The notes under the pieces were generated by a model that worked only from the letters and a program-made list of their open reading frames with translations, was not told the DNA's origin and did not search any database. A stretch of 64,000 nucleotides of DNA from Aliamphritea spongicola (GTDB lineage: Bacteria > Pseudomonadota > Gammaproteobacteria > Pseudomonadales > Balneatricaceae), in the NCBI GenBank assembly GCA_024347235.1, contig AP025283.1, positions 4,526,001-4,590,000 of the forward strand, read 5' to 3'. Of the stretch, positions 1 to 10,013 are shown in pieces. The position numbers and the translations under genes are program-made. Every line of letters starts with the position of its first letter. Position 1 is the first letter of the stretch.

Positions 1-565
1 CCTGCTTCACGCATAACGGCAATCTCATTGTCCGATTTGAACAGGCGCATTTCATGTAACAGACCATCCAGCTGCTGAGTACCGGTTGGCACCTGTTTAC
101 CCTGACGCTTCGCCATTTTCAGGCTGTCGCGCCATTGCCGGATTTGCGCTTCCAGTGCGGTTTTATCCGCCGCGTAATAAATCTGATCCCGCCCCAGCAT
201 CAGTTCCGGTAATTGCTGATCCAGTTCTTCATTGGCAAAGGCTTGATCGACACCCAGCTCAGCCACAGCCCGCTCCGGCCCCAGACGATAACCGTGCCAG
301 ATCTCCATGGTTTTATCCCGCTCTCTGCAGAACAGAATGCTTTGCGGATCGTCACCCGGCAGCAATACCAGCAATGCATCCGGCTCATCGAATCCGGTCA
401 GGTAATAAAATCACTGTCCTGCCGGAAGGGATATTCAACGTCGGAGTTACGGGGTTGCATGGTGGCTGCCGGTACCAGTGCAATCGCGCCGGCAGGCAGG
501 CTGTTCAGTAAACGCTGACGGCGTTCATTAAACTCATTCAGAGGTATAGAGGTCATACGGGTCAT
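1..565 (-). CDS. pepP: Xaa-Pro aminopeptidase PepP, N-terminal part (runs off window, frameshifted)
   Basis: The gene starts at 565 (MTRMTSIPLNEF; an alternative Met lies at 556) and runs off the left edge, so about 188 codons of an expected 440 are present. The visible part is the AMP_N domain, with the typical sequence YYLTGFDEPDALLVLLPG followed by FCRERD. The metal-binding catalytic domain lies outside the window. PepP is a cytoplasmic Mn-dependent aminopeptidase that removes N-terminal residues preceding proline. One base is missing from the A run at 407-410 (T run on the coding strand): without it the frame stops after DSDF, with it the family sequence continues. ygfB lies 83 bp upstream on the same strand, the usual ygfB-pepP arrangement. 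Confidence 0.88.
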
Positions 566-648
566 GGTTCGCCTCGGCAGTCATCAGTATGCTGATTATC
601 CGGCATCAGCAACCGTCTGAATAGCCGGTTGCCCTTAAATTCCCTGGT

Positions 649-1251
649 TCAGTGCAGTACCGGCTGATCCGGGTCAGTGTCATCAGTGTTTTCCACCGGG
701 TGGGATTCACTGAAAAACATCAGTGTCGCCATACGGACGTATTCCTGCAGTTCCATCAGGCCGTTTTCGTTTTCTTCTTCATCTTCGTCCTGATCCAGCT
801 CAACCCAAGAGATCTGTTCCAGATCACGCAACGCTTCCAGCTGGTCATCGGTCAGGCTGCTGTCAGTATGTGCACCGTTCAGGCCAAAACCCACCAGAAA
901 GCCCTGACACCAGCTGCCCAGTGCCGTTACCCGCTCATTCAGTGACAGGTCATCGTCCGGCAGTAGCAGGCGGAAGGTAAAATCAGGGTTCTTCATCTGG
1001 CTGAGCACGCCTTCGTACAGATCAACCAGTGCAATACGGGAGCTTTCATGTTTCAGACTGCTGACATCCATCATTTCCATGGCCGCAAACATCCAGCGCT
1101 CCTGAGTAAAATCAGCGCCGGCGGTCAGATATCCGCACAGCAAACCATGCACTTCTGCAGCAGATACTGACATGCTGTCTTCGGCCACCAGCACATCGGC
1201 AATTTCATAATATTCAGGGATAAAATCTTCAGGAGAATTTTCGACGCTCAT
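649..1251 (-). CDS. ygfB: UPF0149 family protein YgfB
   Basis: This 200-residue acidic protein has the UPF0149/YgfB hallmark EVHGLLCGYL near residue 35 and a C-terminal half rich in Asp/Glu, close to the usual family length of about 190. It sits just upstream of pepP, as in most gammaproteobacteria. The biochemical role is poorly known; in Pseudomonas, YgfB has been linked to regulation of beta-lactamase expression, and nothing here tests that. The frame is intact. The start at 1251 is preceded by only a weak GAGAA-type ribosome binding site. Confidence 0.85.
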   Translation of the reverse strand: MSVENSPEDFIPEYYEIADVLVAEDSMSVSAAEVHGLLCGYLTAGADFTQERWMFAAMEMMDVSSLKHESSRIALVDLYEGVLSQMKNPDFTFRLLLPDDDLSLNERVTALGSWCQGFLVGFGLNGAHTDSSLTDDQLEALRDLEQISWVELDQDEDEEENENGLMELQEYVRMATLMFFSESHPVENTDDTDPDQPVLH

Positions 1252-1568
1252 AAGTATTCTCGGTCAGGCGGCGGGCAGACCCGCTGTAAAAATAAAATAC
1301 CGCTACAGAATCCTGAAGAAACAATAAGATAGCCCGTTACGGACAGTATATATTCAGCCCTGACAAAGCCACCGTAAGCAGCGAAATGCCAAACACCGAA
1401 CCGGCTATGCAAAATGACAGGAAATCTGTTGCGAAGATGTTCTACATCCTAGCATTAACAGGTAGCATTCTCTATGCGGACAACCCGGAGAGACTGTGAA
1501 TTTGCTCCCCGCGTTGCATTCGCCTTTAAAGCTATGTTAAACAAGAGCCTTTACCGCCGGTAACCGTT
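1252..1568. other. Divergent intergenic region, ygfB / zapB-like
   Basis: This 317-bp stretch separates two divergent operons and holds no convincing open reading frame. It must contain the promoters for both directions, but I found no pair of -35/-10 boxes good enough to annotate. Confidence 0.5.
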
Positions 1569-1778
1569 ATGAGCGAGCAAGATCTGCGCACCCTTGAGAG
1601 CCAAGTCGAGCAACTGATCCAGTACTGTCAGCGACTGGAACTGGAAAACCGTCGCCTGCACCGGTCGGAAACTCAGCTGAAAGAAGAACGTAACCGTTTG
1701 CAACAGTTACACAACGACACCCGCAAACGTGTTGATGCGATGATCACCCGCCTGAAATCACTGGAACAGGAAGCATGA
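1569..1778 (+). CDS. ZapB-like coiled-coil protein (TIGR02449 type)
   Basis: This 69-residue protein is almost entirely a heptad-patterned coiled coil (LESQVEQLIQYCQRLELENR, then LKEERNRLQQL). It matches the short TIGR02449/DUF904-like proteins found immediately before zapA. Its stop overlaps the zapA start (ATGA), so the two are translationally coupled. By context it probably belongs to the Z-ring associated machinery, like ZapB, but this is inference from position and coiled-coil character. The upstream ribosome binding site is weak. Confidence 0.75.
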   Translation: MSEQDLRTLESQVEQLIQYCQRLELENRRLHRSETQLKEERNRLQQLHNDTRKRVDAMITRLKSLEQEA

Positions 1779-2074
1779 GTAAAGCTAAAAATATCGCGGT
1801 ACAGCTTCTCGATAAAGAGTACGTGATTGCCTGTCCGGAAGAAGCCGAAGCCGAACTGCAACAGGCTGCTGCTCACCTGAACAGCAAACTGCAGGAAATT
1901 AAATCCTCCGGCAAAATTATCGGCATGGAGCGCATTGCGATTATGGCTGCGCTGAATATTTCACATGAATATATCGCTTTCAGACAACAACAGCCGGAAA
2001 ATCTGGGTGATAATATCAAACGCTTAAGTGACCGTATTCAGGCCACTCTGGACGCCGCCAAACAGCAGGACTAA
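1775..2074 (+). CDS. zapA: Cell division protein ZapA
   Basis: This 99-residue protein has the ZapA pattern: an N-terminal beta/alpha domain containing VQLLDKEYVIACP, then a long helical C-terminal part (AAHLNSKLQEIK, IAIMAALNISHEY). ZapA binds FtsZ and cross-links protofilaments in the cytokinetic ring. The start overlaps the preceding zapB-like gene by 4 nt. 6S RNA and the 5-formyl-THF cyclo-ligase follow, the classic zapA-ssrS-ygfA order. The frame is intact. Confidence 0.93.
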   Translation: MSKAKNIAVQLLDKEYVIACPEEAEAELQQAAAHLNSKLQEIKSSGKIIGMERIAIMAALNISHEYIAFRQQQPENLGDNIKRLSDRIQATLDAAKQQD

Positions 2075-2143
2075 CCCTGACAGCTGCCTGTTCAATAGCT
2101 GAAAAACTCACTGCAGATAACACAGAAATAGTTTTTTCAAGAC

Positions 2144-2171
2144 CTGACATTCGTTAATGCAGGAGTATAAT
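2144..2171 (+). promoter_or_regulatory. Sigma-70 promoter of 6S RNA
   Basis: CTGACA (2144-2149) and a perfect TATAAT (2166-2171) are separated by 16 bp. The predicted transcription start, about 2177-2179, falls just before the closing stem of 6S RNA. Confidence 0.75.
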
Positions 2172-2177
2172 GGCTCG

Positions 2178-2358
2178 CAGCTCCCCAGGGTTTCTCGGTC
2201 GATTGGTTACGTCCCTTGAGCCGATAAACACACTTTAGGAAGCTTCTCGATTAACGGGTGTGCATGTCCGCATGACGGAAAGCCTAATGTTATTCAGAGG
2301 CTACCACCTTGAACCTTCGGGTTCAGGGCCACAACCAACGCTATTGCCCTGGGGAGTC
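2178..2358 (+). ncRNA. ssrS: 6S RNA
   Basis: 6S RNA binds the sigma-70 RNA polymerase holoenzyme and down-regulates transcription in stationary phase. The ends are defined by a perfect 10-bp terminal helix, CTCCCCAGGG (2181-2190) with CCCTGGGGAG (2347-2356). Inside lie the conserved block GTCCCTTGAGCCGATAA near 2211-2227 and the 3' block CACCTTGAACCTTCGGGTTC near 2305-2325. It sits between zapA and the cyclo-ligase gene as in other gammaproteobacteria, and a good promoter precedes it. Exact processed ends are estimated. Confidence 0.92.
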
Positions 2359-2368
2359 ATATTCACGT

Positions 2369-2980
2369 ATGAACCAGCCTGTATCCACTGCCGATTACCG
2401 CCAGAATCTGCGTCGCGAAATGCGCCGTAAGCGTCGCGGTCTTTCCGAACAGCAACATAAACTGGCCTCTCAGGGTCTGTTGCGTACTATTCGCCGCTTA
2501 CCGGCTTTCAAGAAAAGTAAAAACGTTGCTATTTATCTGGCCAGCGACGGCGAAATCGATGCCAAGCCAATCATTGATCTGTGCTGGTCACTGGGCAAAA
2601 ACTGTTACCTGCCAATCCTGCATCCGGTTAAACATAACCGCCTGTGGTTTATGCCTTATACCCCACGCACCCGGCTGCACAACAACAAGTACAAAATCCT
2701 TGAACCTGCTGAAGTAAAACAGCCCCGGCGCCCTGCCTGGGCGATGGATCTGGTATTACTGCCACTGGTGGCTTTCGACCCTCAGGGTGGCCGTTTAGGT
2801 ATGGGCGGCGGTTATTACGACCGGACATTCTCGTTCAAACAGAAATGGCGTCAGGGCGGCGGCACCAAGATGATTGGTTTGGCCCATGACCTGCAAAAGG
2901 TTGAAAAGCTGGAAATCGCCAGCTGGGATATTCCACTGGAAGGCATTGCTTCAGATCAGGCGTTTTACAGCAGCAAATAG
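2369..2980 (+). CDS. ygfA: 5-formyltetrahydrofolate cyclo-ligase
   Basis: The product (203 aa) converts 5-formyl-THF to 5,10-methenyl-THF using ATP. The diagnostic LGMGGGYYDRTF motif is present near residue 145, with basic ATP-binding residues in the N-terminal REMRRKRRGLS segment. I start the gene at 2369 (MNQPVSTADY) rather than at the upstream in-frame start at 2309, because the longer form would lie inside 6S RNA. The only Shine-Dalgarno-like sequence, GGGGAG at 2351-2356, is part of the 6S terminal helix, so the two are probably co-transcribed. Confidence 0.9.
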   Translation: MNQPVSTADYRQNLRREMRRKRRGLSEQQHKLASQGLLRTIRRLPAFKKSKNVAIYLASDGEIDAKPIIDLCWSLGKNCYLPILHPVKHNRLWFMPYTPRTRLHNNKYKILEPAEVKQPRRPAWAMDLVLLPLVAFDPQGGRLGMGGGYYDRTFSFKQKWRQGGGTKMIGLAHDLQKVEKLEIASWDIPLEGIASDQAFYSSK

Positions 2981-3107
2981 AATTATTGGCTGCAATGTCT
3001 GCTTACTGTGATGTTTTTTGGGAAGGAGTGCCGGCCTGCTGTCTGATACAGCACCGGCATGATCCGATAACCTGTCTGGTTATCTCAATCAGGAAAGGTC
3101 GTTGTGT

Positions 3108-3233
3108 TTAGCCGCTGAATACCTGACTAACCACCGAAACCAGCTCGATATCGCTGTTGGTTACACCCGTAATAACGGTTCCCAATACAAATACCGCAAC
3201 CAGAATCACCATTATATCTGGCCCTTTCTTCAT
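3108..3233 (-). CDS. Small single-span membrane protein, unknown function
   Basis: This is a 41-residue open frame (MKKGPDIMVILVAVFVLGTV, then ITGVTNSDIELVSVVSQVFSG). It has a short basic N-terminus, one hydrophobic segment at about residues 8-24 and a polar tail, the layout of a single-pass inner-membrane peptide. A GAGAGGG sequence precedes the ATG by about 10 nt. I recognise no characterised family. It stands alone between ygfA and the transporter gene. Support comes from the clean TM pattern, the ribosome binding site and codon use, not from homology. Confidence 0.6.
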   Translation of the reverse strand: MKKGPDIMVILVAVFVLGTVITGVTNSDIELVSVVSQVFSG

Positions 3234-3398
3234 GGTATTTTTGCCCTCTCTTACTTTCGGCACTCAAAAATAGCGGGTAAGTCTTCCATAACGAGTTTTT
3301 TTGCAAGCTTTTCCCTGCAATTACCCAATATATATCGGCAAGTTTATACCAATAATTAGAAAAATAATAACTTTAGTAAGTTAGCTGTGTTTTCTAAT

Positions 3399-4321
3399 TC
3401 ATTTTAGGAGTATTTCGGCACAAATCATTAAAATAACTGGCAAACTCAAACATGCCATTACGGTCTGTATGGATATAATTCCGGCCATCACTTCGCTGTC
3501 GCCGCCTAGCTGTCGTGACAGGATGTAAGCAGATGGTGCTGTTGGTAAAGCACTGAAAATTATAAGGGTTATTGCTACAACCGTATCTTCAGTAAACCAC
3601 CAGACCAGCCCCAGCATCGCCAGAGGCATCAGCAACAGCTTCAGCAGACAACTCAGTATCAGCGCTGTGGATGTCACTTTCAGGCGTCTGAGCTGCAAAC
3701 CGGCTCCGACACAGAGCACGCCCAGCGGTAATGCCATTGCTGCCAGTAAATCTGCAACGGATACCAGTAATGTGGGCAACCCAAACCCGCTAAGGTTCAA
3801 AAATAATCCCAGTGCGCAGGCAATTATTAACGGATTCTTTAGCAGGTTGCCGCCAACACCCCGCCAGGAGATATTTTTACCGCCCAGCGCAAACACACTC
3901 ACCGATAAAACATTCACCGTCGGAATCATCACGGCCAGTAACACCGCCAGGATTGCCACACCGGCATCCCCTGAACACTGGCAATAACTGCGAAGCCTGC
4001 ATAGGTATTAAACCGGACCGTGCCCTGATACAGCGAACTGAACACCGGCCAGTCAAAACCGATCAGCCTTTGCAGACCGGCCAGCACTGCAGTGAATAGC
4101 AGCGTGAGCACCAGCATTGGCCCGGTGATATCCACAAAATCAACCCCGGAAAAGTCCGCCAGCGACAATTTATAAACCAAAAGGACAGGGAAAAGGACAA
4201 AATAGGTCGCTTTTTCTGCTGCTTCCCAGAACGCCTTGTGTAAGAATTGACTATGCTTCGCTGTGTACCCCAGTAATAACAAAATAAATACGGGCCAGAG
4301 AGCAATAAGAATGTCTTTCAT
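3399..4321 (-). CDS. Auxin efflux carrier (AEC) family transporter, frameshifted
   Basis: The repaired product is 307 residues and consists of about ten hydrophobic segments in two five-helix halves joined by a central polar stretch. The N-terminal half (MKDILIALWPVFILLLLGY...) and the C-terminal half (...LPTAPSAYILSRQLGG...) match the bacterial AEC/MTR1 permeases. The SALPTAPSAYILSRQ motif is typical of the family. Bacterial members are proposed to export organic acids or other small metabolites; the substrate cannot be told from sequence. One G is missing (C run at 3968-3971) where IASVQGDAGVAIL should continue. An AT-rich inverted repeat (3354-3364/3390-3399) overlaps the stop. It is divergent from gcvR. 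Confidence 0.82.
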
Positions 4322-4480
4322 TGCAGGGTAACTATCCTTAATTAAGATGTTCTGATGTTGGAGTGCATAACAACATTACGTATCAATCTTGCTGTCTTAA
4401 GGTTGCTTGCGGGCCTGGCACACCCGTGACACCAGACATTGGTTAACCGCCAAGTAGTAATAACACAGGAGCAAAGGACT

Positions 4481-4993
4481 ATGACTTCATTAGTCTTAAC
4501 CGTTATCGCACAGGACAAACCCGGCTTAGTTGAACTGTTGTCCGAAACCATCGCCAATCACCAGGGTAACTGGCAGGAAAGTAGCATGTCCCGCCTGGCA
4601 GGCCAGTTTGCCGGTATTCTTATCATTGAAGTCCCGCAGGACCACAGTGAAGCACTGACAGCAGCGCTGAACGATCTGCAGTCTCAGGGTTTAAACGTCA
4701 ATGTAACCGCCAGTAAAGACGCGGCACCGGAAGAAACCTATCAGCACGTTACCATTGAACTTATCGGCCACGATAAGCCAGGCATTGTACGTGAAATTTC
4801 CCACGCGCTTAACTCACTGAAGATCAATGTAGAAAGCCTGAGCACCGAGCTGGTCAGCGGCTCTATGTCTGCTGAAGAGCTGTTTAAAGCAGAAGCGTCT
4901 CTGCGGGTGCCAACATCCGTTGAGCTGGATGATCTGCAGAATGCACTGGAAGATATCGCCAACGATCTGATGGTTGACCTCAACCTGAACTGA
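4481..4993 (+). CDS. gcvR: GcvR-like ACT-domain regulator
   Basis: The protein (170 aa) is made of two ACT domains, about residues 1-80 (TVIAQDKPGLVELLSETI) and 88-170 (IELIGHDKPGIVREIS), with the D-K-P-G turn in each. This is the architecture of GcvR, the accessory repressor of the glycine cleavage system that acts through GcvA. I start at 4481 (MTSLVLTV), preceded by ACAGGAGCAAAGG, rather than at an in-frame start at 4439. No gcv genes are nearby, so the regulatory target is inferred from family alone. A strong terminator follows. Confidence 0.8.
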   Translation: MTSLVLTVIAQDKPGLVELLSETIANHQGNWQESSMSRLAGQFAGILIIEVPQDHSEALTAALNDLQSQGLNVNVTASKDAAPEETYQHVTIELIGHDKPGIVREISHALNSLKINVESLSTELVSGSMSAEELFKAEASLRVPTSVELDDLQNALEDIANDLMVDLNLN

Positions 4994-5023
4994 TCCGGAC
5001 GCCCTTCGGGCATCCATAAACAT

Positions 5024-5050
5024 AACAGCCCGCATCATGCGGGCTGTTTT
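5024..5050 (+). terminator. Rho-independent terminator after gcvR
   Basis: A 10-bp GC-rich stem (AACAGCCCGC / GCGGGCTGTT) with an ATCAT-type loop is followed by TTTT. It lies 30 bp after the gcvR stop. Confidence 0.85.
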
Positions 5051-5094
5051 CGTTCCGGGAGGATTCCGGAAAGAATTCTGGAAAGCTCAGCGCA

Positions 5095-7072
5095 TCAGAT
5101 ACTGAAGCGCTGAATTAACCCCTGCTGTTGCTTGGCAAAGTCCAGTAGTTCGGTACTGCTGCCGGATGCCAGTTCCGCCCCTGCGCCGTTTCACCGGCCG
5201 CTTCACTGATGCTTACCAGTGTCTGGCTCACCTGAGCAACCGCGCTGGATTGCTGTGCCGCTGCTTCCTCAATGTGAGCGTTCAGCTCACGGATATGCGC
5301 AACCGCATCATTCATCGCCCTGAGCACATCCTGAGAGCGATTGGCATTGGCCACGCAGTCCTGGGTTTTGTCATAGCTGTCGTTCATGACTTCACCCACC
5401 CGCTGAATGCTGTTCTGCATATTCTCAACCATGGTCTGGATGTCCATGACCGAATGGCGAGTCTGGCCGGCCAGTGCCCGCACTTCATCGGCCACCACCG
5501 CAAATCCACGCCCCTGCTCACCGGCTCTGGCAGCCTCGATTGCGGCGTTAAGTGCCAGCAGGTTCGTTTTGTTGGCAATGCCCTGAATAGAATCAAGGAT
5601 CGAGGCAATCTGCTCACCAAAGGCAGACATTTCAGAGCTGACTGTCATCGCCTGATCAATGCCTTCTGCCTGGGTCTCAATGCTGTGCAGGGTATTATTC
5701 ATCTGCTGATTAACATCACTGCTGAGCTTCTCAAATTCTTTCACCGCCGTCAGAGTCGTCTGACTGTGATTAGCGACCTCTTCCACACTGTGCTCCATCT
5801 GCACCGCTGCAGATGAGGTTTGCTCCAGCTGTTCGCTCTGTTCAGACATGGCATGTGTGGTCTGCTGGCTGATCGCGGCATTTTGCTGCGCCACATCAGA
5901 CAACTTCTGAGAGCCTTCAGAAATTTGCTGCAGAATCTCCCGCAGACTTGCTACAACCGCGTTCAGATCCAGGCTCAGTTCACCAAACTCATCCCGGCGC
6001 TGGTCATCGAAGCTAACCTGCAAGTCGCCTTCTTTCACCCGGTGCAGACTGGCTTTAATGGCAGATAGCGGAACGTTGATGGTCTTCATAATCCACCAGC
6101 CAATAACTGCGGCAAAAATTGCAGCACCGATGGACAGTGCAATGATCAGCGTATTACTGACAGCCACCGATTTCTCTTCGGCATCACGGGCATCCATCGC
6201 TGACTGATAAGTGGTATCGATATAGGTATTCACGGCGGTCTGAGTTTCGGCCAGAATCGCCCGCAGGGCCAGCATGTGATCCGCCAGCACCTGATCAGCG
6301 GCCAGCTTCTGACGGTACAGCGCAACGAGACCTTCTTCACCGTACAGCTGAGCTTCCACCTGATTCAGGGTTACCTTCACACCGCGGGCCAGCTTGTCTG
6401 CTTTGAACAGATCATCATACGCTTTACGCAACGAGCCATTACTGGCGGCCAGTGCTTCGTCCAGCTGCTTAATGTCCTGAGAACGTTTAAACGCAACTAA
6501 CTGAAAACGGTGCACACCCAGTGCTTTACTGATTTTCTGCACCAGTTTACCGGCTGGCTTACCTTTACGGGCAATGGCAAATCGCTGTACCCAGGCATTC
6601 AGGGCATCCCCTGGCTCTGGAACGTGATATCAGCTTCAACAGCCTTACGACGTGCAATCAGGCTTTCAGCATGATCATCCATGACCACCAAGGCTTCATC
6701 ATTAAACTTCTGGCTGAGCGCCTGAACTTCGGTTAAAGCGGCAATCAGCTCAGGCTGGTCAGCCACCTGACTGAACAGAGTTTCCTGCTCAGCATTAAAC
6801 TTTTCGATGCTTTGGGTAAACACTTCACGTTCACGCTCCAGACCTTCACCGTCGGTCTGCCCCAGCGCGGTAAACAAAGCTTCGTTCGCTTCCTGAAGGT
6901 AAATCATCTGCCGGTAACTGCCCGACAAATTAGGAATGACATTGTCGGTAACATTGAAGAATTCTTGCGAAATCGAGCGGCTGGCAAGAAATCCACCACT
7001 GCCCACGACTATAATAAAAACGACCATCAGCACGTAGCTGGCAGCAATTTTATGGGTGATCCTGACGTTCAT
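5095..7072 (-). CDS. Methyl-accepting chemotaxis protein, two frameshifts
   Basis: The repaired product is 659 residues. In order: a transmembrane helix at about 9-29, a periplasmic helical sensor region, a second transmembrane segment ([19 protein letters not shown]), a HAMP domain ([18 protein letters not shown]) and a long cytoplasmic signalling coiled coil. The hairpin tip carries the invariant [17 protein letters not shown]. The C-terminus ends LIQRFSI, with no NWETF-type CheR/CheB tether. Two single-G losses break the frame: C run 6608-6611 (after ITFQSQG) and C run 5178-5181 (after GETAQG). With them restored the stop is the TGA at 5095. No che genes are close, so this is an orphan receptor of unknown ligand. 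Confidence 0.88.
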
Positions 7073-7334
7073 CCCAAAACCTCCGAAGAAACATTAGCCG
7101 TGATATACAGCTAACTGCGTGTTGGCTCCTGTTGGGGCGGAGCTCTTTTTATTCATATGATTTTTGTATTTTGCGTATAAAGCAAAATCGTCTGAAAACG
7201 ACCTTAATGACAGATTAAGACAGATAAACAAGCAGCAACAGCCGTCATTTACTCAGGATGGGCAGCGGCACCCTAAACAAAAGTCTATAGTCAGAAACGT
7301 ACGACTCGTCAGAAAGCGCCCAAATTTCAGGCAT

Positions 7335-7368
7335 AAAAACCGGCACTGATTGCTCAGTGCCGGCTTTT
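7335..7368 (-). terminator. Bidirectional terminator downstream of argH
   Basis: A perfect 10-bp stem, CCGGCACTGA (7340-7349) with TCAGTGCCGG (7354-7363), has an A run before and a T run after it, so it works in both directions. On the minus strand it ends argH; no plus-strand gene is seen ending here. Confidence 0.85.
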
Positions 7369-7385
7369 TAACTAAATGTATGTAC

Positions 7386-8777
7386 TTAGCGCTGTGCCAG
7401 CATCTGCTCAGCACGGTCACAGGCCAGTCGTACCTGATTCGGCGCAGTACCACCAATGTGGTCACGGGCACTGACAGAACCGTCCAGTGTCAGCACATCA
7501 AATACGTCTTCGCTGATCTCATCTGAGAACTGCTGCAGTTCAGCCAGGGTCATTTCGCCCAGGTCCTTGCCACACTCAATACCGTAAGCGACCGCTTTAC
7601 CGACGATTTCGTGAGCGTCGCGGAACGGAATGCCCTTACGCACAACATAGTCCGCCAGATCTGTCGCGGTAGAGAAACCACGCAGCGCCGCTTCACGCAT
7701 GTTCTCATGCTTAGCTTCAATGGCCGGTACCATGTCAGCAAATGCCCGCAGGCTGCCTTTCACAGTATCAATGGCATCAAACAGAGGTTCTTTGTCTTCC
7801 TGGTTATCTTTGTTGTACGCCAGTGGCTGAGACTTCATCAGCGTCAGCAGAGACATCAGGTGGCCATAAACCCGGCCACTCTTACCACGAACCAGTTCCG
7901 GTACATCCGGATTTTTCTTCTGCGGCATGATAGAAGAACCGGTGCAGAAACGGTCTGGCAGGTTGATAAAATCAAACTGTGCAGATGCCCACAGTACCAG
8001 CTCTTCAGAGAAACGTGACAGGTGCATCATCAGCACGCTGGATGCAGCACAGAATTCAATGGCGAAATCACGGTCGGATACAGAATCCAGAGAGTTTTCT
8101 GTCGGTGCAGTGAAGCCCAGCAGTTCAGTAGTCATCTGACGATCAATCGGATACGTCGTACCGGCCAGTGCGGCAGCACCCAGTGGCAGAATGTTGACCC
8201 GCTTACGGCAATCAGCAAAACGCTCATAATCACGGCTCAGCATTTCAAACCAGGCCATCAGGTGGTGGCCGAATGTCACCGGCTGTGCAGTCTGCAGGTG
8301 AGTAAAGCCAGGCATAACGGTAGCAGCTTCCTGACGGGCCAAACCGATGATGCCCTGTTGCAGACGGTTGATTTCCGCCAGCACCAGATCAATCTCATCA
8401 CGAACATACAGACGGATATCCGTGGCTACCTGGTCGTTACGGGAACGGCCGGTGTGCAGTTTCTTACCGGTAATGCCGATCTTTTGGTCAGGGCTGCTTC
8501 GATGTTCATGTGCACATCTTCAAGCTCAACAGACCATTCGAAATTTCGGACTCAATGTCCTGCTGAATTTCAGCCAGGCCATTCAGAATATCGTCACATT
8601 CAGCCTCAGTAAGTACGCCAACCTTTGTCAGCATCTTCGCGTGGGCTACAGACCCCTGAATATCCTGACGGTACATACGCTGATCGAATTCAACCGACGC
8701 AGTAAAACGGGCTACAAATGCATCCGTCGGTTCGTTGAATCGGCCGCCCCATTGCTGGTTGGTTTTTCTTCGCTCAT
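7386..8777 (-). CDS. argH: Argininosuccinate lyase, three frameshifts
   Basis: The enzyme cleaves argininosuccinate to arginine and fumarate, the last step of arginine synthesis. The repaired length is 464 residues. The fumarase/aspartase superfamily signature [12 protein letters not shown] and the HTGRSRNDQ motif are both readable. The true start is the ATG at 8777 ([14 protein letters not shown]) behind TAGAGGTAAGT; a frame starting at 8805 is an artefact of the first lesion. Three one-base losses are needed: T run 8766-8770, T run 8544-8546 and T run 8482-8485. All lie in or next to homopolymers. The rest, from [11 protein letters not shown] to the end, is in one frame. Confidence 0.92.
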
Positions 8778-9072
8778 ACTTACCTCTATACTCAACACCA
8801 GCCACCTGATGTTCATGCTGAATTAAGGGCCTGCATTATACATTACTCGCCCATACCCGACACATCCGGCCGGATATTTTCTTAACCAGCCGCCTTTAAT
8901 TTCAGGTAAATCTGTCCATAGCCACTCAGACGTCCAGCAGAATGAAAAAAGCCTGATGAAGATCATATCCTGCGGCGCATTTGAGGCTGCTTTAGCTCCT
9001 ATGAATCTGATAAAATCAGTTTTTATTCCGTACGGGCTCCAGCCCTTTACGACAGCCTTCCAGGATATGTTC

Positions 9073-10013
9073 ATGACCACTCCCGTTATACGTATTGCTA
9101 CCCGTCAAAGCCCGCTTGCTCTGTGGCAGGCTGAATATGTAAAAGCTGAACTGGAACGCCACCACCCCGGCATTCAGGTTGAGTTACTGGGCTTTACGAC
9201 CAAAGGTGATGTACTGCTGGATTCGCCGCTGTCAAAAATCGGTGGCAAAGGCCTGTTCGTTAAAGAGCTGGAAGTCGCCATGCTGGCCAACGAAGCCGAC
9301 ATCGCGGTGCACTCAATGAAAGACGTGCCGATGGAATTCCCTGAAGGTCTGGAACTGGCCGTCATATGCCCGCGGAAAAACCCACCGATGCTTTTGTATC
9401 CAACAAATACAATAACATTGATGAGCTGCCGCAGGGCGCGGTAGTGGGTACTTCATCACTGCGCCGTGAAGCCCAGCTACGTGAGCGCCGCCCGGATCTG
9501 ATCATTAAAACCCTGCGAGGCAACGTCAACACCCGTCTGCGTAAGCTGGATGAAGGCCAGTACGATGCGATCATTCTGGCGACAGCCGGTTTACTGCGTC
9601 TGGAAATGGCTGACCGGATTGCCTGTGAAATTACACCGGAAGAAAGTTTACCCGCCGGTGGCCAGGGTGCAGTAGGCATTGAATGTCGCAGTGATGATGA
9701 CGTCACCAAAGCACTGCTGGCACCGCTGCATGACGCCCACACTGCCAGCCGGGTAACTGCAGAACGCGCAATGAACCGCCGTCTGGAAGGTGGTTGTCAG
9801 GTACCGATTGCCTGCTATGCAACACTGGATGACAACACTGATGAGCTGTACCTGCGCGGTCTGGTTGCCAGCACCGACGGAAGTGAAGTCCTGCGTGACG
9901 AAATCACCACCACTTCTGCCGGTGCAGAACAGGCAGGCATTGAGCTGGCGGAACGTCTGCTGGCTGCCGGTGCAGACAGAATTCTGGCGGAAGTTTACCG
10001 GGAAAATGGCTAA
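9073..10013 (+). CDS. hemC: Porphobilinogen deaminase (hydroxymethylbilane synthase), frameshifted
   Basis: The enzyme polymerises four porphobilinogens into hydroxymethylbilane. The repaired length is 313 residues. The cofactor-attachment cysteine is in [14 protein letters not shown], and substrate-binding motifs such as [11 protein letters not shown] and LRGNVNTRL are present. I start at 9073 ([19 protein letters not shown]), 7 nt after an AGGA; a Met two codons upstream is possible. One G is missing at 9374-9375, between AVICPR and EKPTDAF. The stop overlaps the hemD start by 8 nt. Confidence 0.93.

Noticed and set aside
2309..2368. Upstream in-frame start for the 5-formyl-THF cyclo-ligase
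   Set aside because: It would place the first 20 codons within 6S RNA and they match nothing in the family; the ATG at 2369 is preferred.
3030..3063. GC-rich hairpin after ygfA (TGCCGG...CCGGCA)
   Set aside because: The stem is plausible but has no T tract on either strand, so I did not call it a terminator.
7164..7349. 61-codon plus-strand frame between the chemoreceptor and argH
   Set aside because: No ribosome binding site, irregular composition, and it runs into the bidirectional terminator. Nothing supports a gene. The 7073-7334 gap otherwise holds only a weak GCTCC/GGAGC hairpin near 7123-7150.
8823..9080. 85-codon minus-strand frame between argH and hemC
   Set aside because: It overlaps the hemC start on the opposite strand and has no recognisable domain or ribosome binding site; probably chance.
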